From Micromonospora sp. MW-13 (lineage in GTDB: Bacteria > Actinomycetota > Actinomycetes > Mycobacteriales > Micromonosporaceae), in assembly GCF_003434305.1 (NCBI RefSeq), contig NZ_QKKX01000019.1, positions 1-36,545 of the forward strand: a stretch of DNA of 36,545 nt, in the 5' to 3' direction. The notes beneath the pieces are model-generated. The model saw only the letters and a program-made list of their open reading frames with translations. It was not told the DNA's origin and made no database searches. The translations under genes were made by a program, and so were the position numbers. Shown here one piece after another: positions 31,877 to 36,545 of this stretch (position 1 is its first letter; every line of letters starts with the position of its first letter).

Positions 31877-32133
31877 TCCCGCATCTGGTGACGGTGGGCC
31901 ATCGCCGTCCCGACGGCCGCTGGCTGCGGCTGTACGTCCCGGTCCTGCCGGTACTGCTGGTGCTGTCACCGCTGCTGCTGCTCGTCGTGCTGGTCGGACT
32001 GGTCGCATGCCTCGCCACCCGGGTGAGCCCGGTGGGCGCGCTGCGCGGCACCGGGCAACTGCTGTGGGCGCTGCCCGGCACCCGGATCGAGGTCGAACAG
32101 GGCCGAACGGCCGTGCTGGTAAGCGTCAGATGA
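31873..32133 (+). CDS. small membrane protein of the DUF2089 operon
   Basis: The 86-residue protein has one long hydrophobic stretch (about 25-48: LPVLLVLSPLLLLVVLVGLV), possibly a hairpin, and a short C-terminal tail with IEVEQGRTAVLVSVR. Family not recognised. It starts in an ATGA overlap with the DUF2089 gene and precedes the SHOCT-like gene by 19 bases. The conserved-looking trio of regulator, membrane peptide and SHOCT-like protein suggests an envelope-stress response, by analogy with Bacillus YvlB-type operons. Confidence 0.8.
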   Translation: MIPHLVTVGHRRPDGRWLRLYVPVLPVLLVLSPLLLLVVLVGLVACLATRVSPVGALRGTGQLLWALPGTRIEVEQGRTAVLVSVR

Positions 32134-32152
32134 GTCAGTGAGGGGAGCAGCA

Positions 32153-32584
32153 ATGAACGAGCAGCGCCGCCAGATCCTGCAGATGCTTGCCGAGGGGAAG
32201 ATCACCGCGGACGAGGCCGAGCGGCTGATCGACGCCCTCGAACGAGAACAGCCCGAGTCGCCGCCGGGAGCCACGCCCCGCCCGAAACCCCGACCCAAGT
32301 ACCTGCGCGTGCTGGTGAACTCGGAGGACAACCTCGGCGGCGAGGGGCCAGGCCGGGTCAACATCCGGGTCCCGCTACAGCTGCTGCGTGCCGGGGTCCG
32401 GCTCACGAGCCTCATCCCTCCGCAGGCGCTCACCCAGGTCAACGCGGAGCTGAACAAATCAGGGGTGCCGATCGACCTCACCCAGCTCAAGCCGCAGCAC
32501 ATCGAGGAGCTCATCGAGCAACTCGACGACGTCACCGTCGACGTCGACCAGCCCGGGACCAAGGTCCAGGTGTTCTGCGAGTGA
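32153..32584 (+). CDS. SHOCT-like domain protein (YvlB-like N-terminus)
   Basis: The 143-residue product starts MNEQRRQILQMLAEGKITAD and continues EAERLIDAL, the SHOCT-like oligomerisation helix pair found at the start of YvlB-type proteins. After a proline-rich linker a mainly beta region follows (KYLRVLVNSEDN, VNIRVPLQLLRAGVRL), then INAELNKSG-like VNAELNKSGVPIDLTQL and LIEQLDDVTVDVDQPGTKV. ATG 32153 has AGGGGAG upstream. It is the last gene before a strong hairpin. Function is unknown; a membrane-stress role is inferred from the family name only. Confidence 0.87.
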   Translation: MNEQRRQILQMLAEGKITADEAERLIDALEREQPESPPGATPRPKPRPKYLRVLVNSEDNLGGEGPGRVNIRVPLQLLRAGVRLTSLIPPQALTQVNAELNKSGVPIDLTQLKPQHIEELIEQLDDVTVDVDQPGTKVQVFCE

Positions 32585-32596
32585 CACCGCCACAGC

Positions 32597-32639
32597 GCCG
32601 GACGCCCGCCCGGACCACGGGGTCGGGCGGCCGTCCGGC
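32597..32639 (+). terminator. strong hairpin terminator of the DUF2089 operon
   Basis: A 16-base arm beginning GCCGGACG at 32597 pairs with the arm ending CGTCCGGC at 32639, with one mismatch and an 11-base loop. ACAGC before and GCTGT after (32592-32596, 32644-32648) can extend the stem. It begins 13 bases after the stop of the SHOCT-like gene. Confidence 0.7.
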
Positions 32640-32713
32640 CGTCGCTGTCAGGCGCGGACTCGCTCCGGGCAGCGCGAGCCACGACACGACCCGTCGCGCT
32701 AAGGTTCTGATCC

Positions 32714-33289
32714 ATGTTGTCCGAGGTCGCCAAGACCCGCCCGATTGAGCTTGCCTACACCCTGACGCGTGACGATCTGCGCGACAGTGTCGCCGCTCAG
32801 CAGCGCCGCCTGTGGGGTCGTTGGCTGGTTCCCCTGCTCGGGGTCGCCGCACTGGGCGCCGCCATATCGGGATTCGTCTCCGCCGAGGTCTGGGAACTGT
32901 CAGCGGGTGCCGCCGCGATTGCGGTGGCCATCGGGCTGCTGGTGGCGGCCGTCATCGCAGGGATCGCCCTCCTGCTGATCCGCCTTCTCACCGCAGCGAT
33001 CTATCGCTGGCAGGCTCGACTCCTCGTACGCGGGAACCCCTGGCTGTCCCAGCCCGTCCGCGCCACGGCGACCGACACCGGCGTACATCTCCGCACCAGC
33101 ACCGGGGACGCCACGACCGCCTGGTCGCACTATCCCTACTACATCGAGACCAACCGGTCGTTCGTCCTGCTGGCGTCGAAGGGCATCGGCGCAGTGTCAG
33201 TGGTGCTGCCGAAACGCGGGCTGGTCGAGGCCGACCCGGCGCAACTGCGCGCGATGCTCGCCACCCACGCCCGCGAACGTCCCCGGTGA
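32714..33289 (+). CDS. YcxB-like membrane protein
   Basis: The 191-residue protein begins with a short beta strand (IELAYTLTRDDLRDSVAAQQ), has two membrane helices (about 40-60 and 66-95), and ends with a YcxB-like C-terminal domain. That domain includes TDTGVHLRTSTGDATTAWSH, ETNRSFVLLASKGIGAVSVV and LPKRGLVEADPAQL. YcxB proteins are widespread membrane proteins of unknown role. It is transcribed alone and convergent with the seryl-tRNA synthetase. Confidence 0.85.
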   Translation: MLSEVAKTRPIELAYTLTRDDLRDSVAAQQRRLWGRWLVPLLGVAALGAAISGFVSAEVWELSAGAAAIAVAIGLLVAAVIAGIALLLIRLLTAAIYRWQARLLVRGNPWLSQPVRATATDTGVHLRTSTGDATTAWSHYPYYIETNRSFVLLASKGIGAVSVVLPKRGLVEADPAQLRAMLATHARERPR

Positions 33290-33372
33290 CACGTGCAGTG
33301 GTACCAGCACGGTGCCGCCCGGCCACTTCATGACCCACCTGGCCAGCTGAGACGGCCGGCACCGAGGGGGAA

Positions 33373-33402
33373 CCCCGCCGGGCGGCAGAGCGTCCGGCGG
33401 GG
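33373..33402. terminator. bidirectional terminator hairpin
   Basis: CCCCGCCGG (33373-33381) and CCGGCGGGG (33394-33402) form a perfect 9-bp stem with a 12-base loop, midway between the convergent YcxB-like and serS genes. It can serve either strand. Confidence 0.7.
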
Positions 33403-33425
33403 CACCATCCCGGCTCGCCCGGGAC

Positions 33426-34703
33426 TCACCGTCGCGGCGACGGCCTCAGGAACTCGCCACCCATGTACGGCCAGAGCGCCTCGGGCAGCCGGACCTGCCC
33501 GTCGGGGGTCTGACCGTGCTCGATCAGAGCCGCCCAGACCCGGGGGGTCGCCAACGCCGAGCCGTTCAGGGTGCAGGCGAATCGTGGCCGGCTGTTGTCG
33601 GCCCGGTACCGGATGTTGCTGCGCCGCGCCTGGAAGTCGGTGAAGTCGCCGACCGAGGAGACCTCGAGCCACTTGTCGACGCCCGGCGAGTAGACCTCCA
33701 GGTCGAAGATCCGGGCCGACGAGAACGTCAGATCGCCGGTGCACAGATCCACCACCCGGTAGGGCAGCTCCAGGGCGAGCAGGGTCTTCTCGGCGTCCGC
33801 GAGGAGGGCGGCGAACTCGTCGGCCACCTCCTCCGGGCGGCAGATCCGGACGAGTTCCACCTTGTGGAACTCGTGCAGGCGCTGCATCCCCCGGGTGTCC
33901 TTGCCCGCGCTGCCGGCCTCCCGCCGGAAGCAGGCGGTGTGCGTCATGTACCGCAGCGGGAGCTGGGCCTCGTCGAGCAGTTCGTCGCGGTGCAGCCCGG
34001 TCAGCGGCACCTCGCCCGTCGGCACCGCCCACAGGTCATCGACCGTCGAGTACGCGTCGTCCTGGAACTTCGGCAGGTGACCGGTGCCCACCATCGTGGC
34101 GGTGCGGACGAAGTGCGGTACGACGGTTTCCTCGTAGGTGTCCCGGTTGAGGTCGAGACCGAGCTGTACCAGGGCCCGGAGCAGGCGTGCCCCGTCACCG
34201 CGCAGCACCGAGAAGCCGGAGCCGCTCAGCTTGGCCGCCCGCTCCGGCTCGAAGATGCCCAGGTCGCTGGCCACGTCCCAGTGGGCCCGGGCACCCGGGA
34301 CGGGCTTGGCTTCCGGCCCGCCGTACCGAAGGACGACATTGTGGCTCTCGTCGTTGCCGACCGGGGCCTCCGGAGCGGGCAGGTTGGGCAGCACCAGCAG
34401 CAGTTGCCGCTCATGCTGCTCCGCCTCACGGAACCGGACCTCGGCGTCCGCGACGTCCCGCTTCAGGGTGATCAGCTCCTGGCGGATCTTCTCCGCCTCG
34501 TCGCCACCCCGGGCTATGATCCTGCCGGACTCCTTGGAACGACGGTTCATCTCCTCGCGCAGGCCGTCGAGTTCCAGCCGTACGGCGCGGCGGCGTTCCA
34601 CCGCATCCCGGGCAGACAGTACGAGGGACTTCTCGACCCCCTTGGTCGCCAGCCGGTCGGCTACCGCTTCCGTGTCTGTCAGCAACTGCGCGAGGTCAAG
34701 CAC
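33426..34703 (-). CDS. serS: seryl-tRNA synthetase
   Basis: The 425-residue class II synthetase charges tRNA-Ser. It has the long antiparallel coiled-coil arm (about 30-105), class II motif 2 as TACFRREAGSAGKDTRGMQR followed by LHEFHKVELV, the serine-site TGEVPLTGLH, and motif 3 with NGSALATPRVWAALIEHGQ and the conserved Arg, ending YMGGEFLRPS. Start is GTG 34703, where VLDLAQLL matches the usual MLDLKLLR. The arm sequence (LREEMNRRSKESGRIIARG) looks unlike the usual actinobacterial enzyme, so this may be a second, acquired copy. The reading frame is open for 92 more codons upstream. Confidence 0.93.
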   Translation of the reverse strand: MLDLAQLLTDTEAVADRLATKGVEKSLVLSARDAVERRRAVRLELDGLREEMNRRSKESGRIIARGGDEAEKIRQELITLKRDVADAEVRFREAEQHERQLLLVLPNLPAPEAPVGNDESHNVVLRYGGPEAKPVPGARAHWDVASDLGIFEPERAAKLSGSGFSVLRGDGARLLRALVQLGLDLNRDTYEETVVPHFVRTATMVGTGHLPKFQDDAYSTVDDLWAVPTGEVPLTGLHRDELLDEAQLPLRYMTHTACFRREAGSAGKDTRGMQRLHEFHKVELVRICRPEEVADEFAALLADAEKTLLALELPYRVVDLCTGDLTFSSARIFDLEVYSPGVDKWLEVSSVGDFTDFQARRSNIRYRADNSRPRFACTLNGSALATPRVWAALIEHGQTPDGQVRLPEALWPYMGGEFLRPSPRR

Positions 34704-35070
34704 CGCTTGTCCGTCTCTTCCCAGTAGTTCGATCAGGTGGTCCGAAGTACGGAGCATAACGTCTCGGCCAGGCCGGATGGTCTGGCTGTCCGCCACGGCC
34801 CGTCGGCCGATCCGCAACGTCCCGGAGATCCGCACGTCGCCCCGGTCCGGGACGAAGCGGTGCGTCCGGACGTCCAGCGTCGTGTCGAGGGCGCGACCGT
34901 ACTGCGCGGCGGCCCCCCAGGGAGACGACGGCGGGACCGGCGAGCCCCTTGAGCAGGCCCTCGACCTCGATCTCGTCACCCCTGCACACCGCGCGGCTAC
35001 GCCAGTGGCCCACCTCGCGGCGGTAGGACGTCAACCCGTAGGGCCCGGCGGTGGATAGCATCCGGGCCAT
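34704..35070 (-). pseudogene. frameshifted coding segment before serS
   Basis: From about 35070 the minus strand reads STAGPYGLTSYRREVGHW, then GDEIEVEGLLKGLAGPAVVS with good codon bias. At a C6 run (34913-34918) the good frame changes to YGRALDTTLDVRTHRFVPDR and GDVRISGTLRIGRRAVADSQ, which runs without stop into serS. A beta-rich domain of about 120 residues is implied, either a separate small gene or an extension of the synthetase. Family not recognised. The frameshift may be real or a sequencing error. No ribosome binding site is visible at 35070 or 35061. Confidence 0.45.
35055..35069 (+). promoter_or_regulatory. candidate leaderless -10 element for the orphan gene
   Basis: TAGCAT (35055-35060) fits TAnnnT and the ATG of the orphan gene follows eight bases later, with no ribosome binding site. 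This is consistent with a leaderless transcript. Confidence 0.35.
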
Positions 35071-35506
35071 GACGTTCTGGGTGCACTACGTTGTTCCTTC
35101 CGGCGCGGCCGGCAACGGAATGCCTCGGCCCATAACGGATGAAGTCATAGGTTTCGCACAGACGGTCGACGTCGACTCGGGTGATCGAACCGTCGAGTTC
35201 GCCATCCTCGCGGTCGGTAACGGATTCCAGATCGCTACGGATGTCGACTGCACCGCACTGCTGCGCGGACATGCCGAAGAGATCGCCGCCGCTCGGGCTG
35301 TGGACGCGTGGGTGCTCGGTTTCGCCCGCCGGGCTGTCCGGATACACGAGTTGCTGTTGCTCAGGTGGCACGAGGTCAGTTCGGAGTCCCACCGGTCGTC
35401 GATCGATTCGCTGGAACGATGGCTGACAGCTCATGACCCGACAGGAGACTATTGGGCGTCGCTTGGCCGGGGGGCCAGATTGCCGACGGCGCAACCACAG
35501 TCTTGA
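35069..35506 (+). CDS. orphan hypothetical protein, 145 aa
   Basis: The product starts MTFWVHYVVPSGAAGNGMPR and has TDEVIGFAQTVDVD, ILAVGNGFQIATDVDCTALL, GHAEEIAAARAVDAWVLGFA and a C-terminal Ser/Arg-rich part. A mixed alpha/beta soluble protein is suggested; I do not recognise a family. Third-position GC is moderately high, lower than in flanking genes, which may hint at later acquisition. ATG 35069 lies inside the 5' end of the opposite-strand segment before serS, so the two starts overlap. A GTG at 35051 is an alternative. Confidence 0.55.
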   Translation: MTFWVHYVVPSGAAGNGMPRPITDEVIGFAQTVDVDSGDRTVEFAILAVGNGFQIATDVDCTALLRGHAEEIAAARAVDAWVLGFARRAVRIHELLLLRWHEVSSESHRSSIDSLERWLTAHDPTGDYWASLGRGARLPTAQPQS

Positions 35507-35679
35507 CACCCGACGCGACGACGACGAGAGGCGGCCGGACGCCGCCGCCGACGTCACCCACGCCCTGGGACCACCACGACCTGCTACCCGGCGCGGGCTG
35601 GGACACCGTCCTATCTGGAGTCCAAGCCCGCACCGGGGTCCACCCACCCTCGTCCATCACATCATCGAATCCCCGCCCG

Positions 35680-35701
35680 CTGACCGGTCGGGGCCGGTCA
35701 G
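35680..35701 (-). terminator. hairpin after the M23 peptidase gene
   Basis: CTGACCGG (35680-35687) and CCGGTCAG (35694-35701) form a perfect 8-bp stem with a TCGGGG loop at the stop codon of the peptidase gene. Confidence 0.55.
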
Positions 35702-36492
35702 CCGTTCTGGCTGACCGGAGCGCGGCCCACCACGTAGTTGGTGCCAACCTCGACGCTGTTGGGGATCTCGCGGCTGGTGTGTGAGTCGCAGTTGACGATG
35801 TTCCAGTGCAGGTGAGGGCCGGTCACGTTGCCGGTCGCTCCGGAAGTTCCGATCCGCTGCCCCTGCGCTACCCGGTCACCGGTATTGATGATCGTGGCGC
35901 TCAGGTGTGCGTACTGTGAGCATCGGTTGTTGCCGTGGTCGACGAGTGCCATGATCCCGCCGCCGGTCGCCCAGCCCTCGAAGCGGATGGTGCCCGCAGC
36001 GGACGCGAGGATCGGTACGCCGACCGGCATGCCGAAGTCGATGGCGTGCCGGTTGTAGGCATCGTTGTGGGAGAAGCTGCTGCCCGCCGCCTGGGTGATC
36101 GTGTAGGCACGTCCGGCGGGGAACGGCAGCTTGAACTGGGCGGAGCTGCTCCCGCAGAGTGGGACGACGGGACCGTTCGAGCCGGTCTCCAGGAACCCGT
36201 CGGTGAGCCACCCGCCGCTCGAGAGCCGGTTCCAGATGTTGGTGACACCGGCAAAGCCCTGGACGGCGTCCCCTCGAACGTGACAGGTGATGGTGACGAC
36301 GCTGCCGTTGGGCACACTGCCGATCACCGCCCCGCTCAACGCCGGGGCGTTACGGATATTGAGCGGGAGCCCGCTGGGCACATGCACCCTGACCTGGGCG
36401 GCGGCATGTGCCGGTACAGCGGACAGGGCTATGGCCAGACAGGTAACCATGGCGGCGACCAGGGTCTGCGTTATGCGGCGCAGGGAACTCAC
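35698..36492 (-). CDS. secreted SH3-domain M23 metallopeptidase
   Basis: The 264-residue protein has a signal peptide (SSLRRITQTLVAAMVTCLAI, cleavage after AHA near residue 30). An SH3-like cell-wall-binding domain follows (about 34-103, with LPLNIRNAPALSGAVIG and NIWNRLSSGGWLTDGFL), then an M23/LytM-type peptidase. Zinc ligands are likely His142 and Asp152 (SHNDAYNRHAIDFG) and His229 in the HLHW motif, with His227 beside it as the usual catalytic partner. It would cut peptidoglycan cross-links outside the cell. GTG 36492 is chosen because it gives a proper signal peptide; TTG 36519 is possible, and GGAG is directly adjacent, so the start is uncertain. Confidence 0.9.
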   Translation of the reverse strand: MSSLRRITQTLVAAMVTCLAIALSAVPAHAAAQVRVHVPSGLPLNIRNAPALSGAVIGSVPNGSVVTITCHVRGDAVQGFAGVTNIWNRLSSGGWLTDGFLETGSNGPVVPLCGSSSAQFKLPFPAGRAYTITQAAGSSFSHNDAYNRHAIDFGMPVGVPILASAAGTIRFEGWATGGGIMALVDHGNNRCSQYAHLSATIINTGDRVAQGQRIGTSGATGNVTGPHLHWNIVNCDSHTSREIPNSVEVGTNYVVGRAPVSQNG

Positions 36493-36501
36493 CTCCGACT
36501 G

Positions 36502-36517
36502 GCCTGCCGAGGCAGGC
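36502..36517. promoter_or_regulatory. perfect inverted repeat in the M23 leader
   Basis: GCCTGCC (36502-36508) and GGCAGGC (36511-36517) flank GA just upstream of the chosen start. In the mRNA it would form a 7-bp hairpin next to GGAGGTGA, and could mask the ribosome binding site or be an operator. The window ends 28 bases further, so a larger riboswitch cannot be judged. Confidence 0.4.
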
Positions 36518-36545
36518 AATCGACCATCATCGACAGTAGGGATGC

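Noticed and set aside
1..36545. tRNA, rRNA or CRISPR arrays
   Set aside because: No cloverleaf ending in a CCA-like acceptor, no ribosomal RNA sequence and no regularly spaced repeats were seen by eye.

Overview
The window is very GC-rich, with almost every third codon position G or C, many GTG starts and dense ATGA/GTGA gene overlaps. Together with the hopanoid gene order, the PaaX, DUF2089 and YqeB genes and SCO-type methyltransferases, this points to a filamentous actinobacterium. Micromonosporaceae is the most likely family; this is inference and no species can be named.

Left third (about 1-12.7 kb) is an accessory, decaying region. Intact genes are a membrane protein, a DUF574-type methyltransferase, a secreted inhibitor-like protein with a RibD_C-type reductase, a membrane protein and a GlxA-type regulator, a small four-cysteine secreted protein, a PadR/GyrI pair and several unknowns. 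Between them lie broken mobile elements from at least five families: ISAs1, IS701, an integrase-core element, IS1380 and IS5. There is also the C-terminal HNH piece of a group II intron protein, a GGDEF remnant and a methyltransferase remnant.

Middle (12.7-27 kb) is a lipid and terpenoid island. Seven genes on the minus strand, each overlapping the next by 1-4 bases, form a hopanoid operon: hpnC, hpnD, hpnE, a polyprenyl diphosphate synthase, squalene-hopene cyclase, a fused HpnG-like nucleosidase/IspH protein, and hpnH. HpnC, HpnD and HpnE turn farnesyl diphosphate into squalene, the cyclase makes hopene, HpnH adds an adenosyl group, and the nucleosidase half of the fusion probably removes adenine. 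The IspH half feeds isoprenoid precursors into the same pathway. Facing this operon on the plus strand are a glycosyltransferase fused to a wax-ester/diacylglycerol acyltransferase and an SDR. Two DMT-type membrane proteins lie on the minus strand beside them. The layout suggests that a glycosylated and acylated lipid, possibly a hopanoid, is made here.

Right third (27-36.5 kb) is more ordinary. It has an MFS transporter, a PaaX-type regulator with a GNAT acetyltransferase and a perfect palindromic operator, a YqeB-like protein, a DUF2089/membrane/SHOCT-like operon behind a promoter with direct repeats, a YcxB-like membrane protein, a seryl-tRNA synthetase preceded by a frameshifted coding segment, an orphan gene, and a secreted SH3/M23 peptidase. 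No tRNA, rRNA or CRISPR array was seen.
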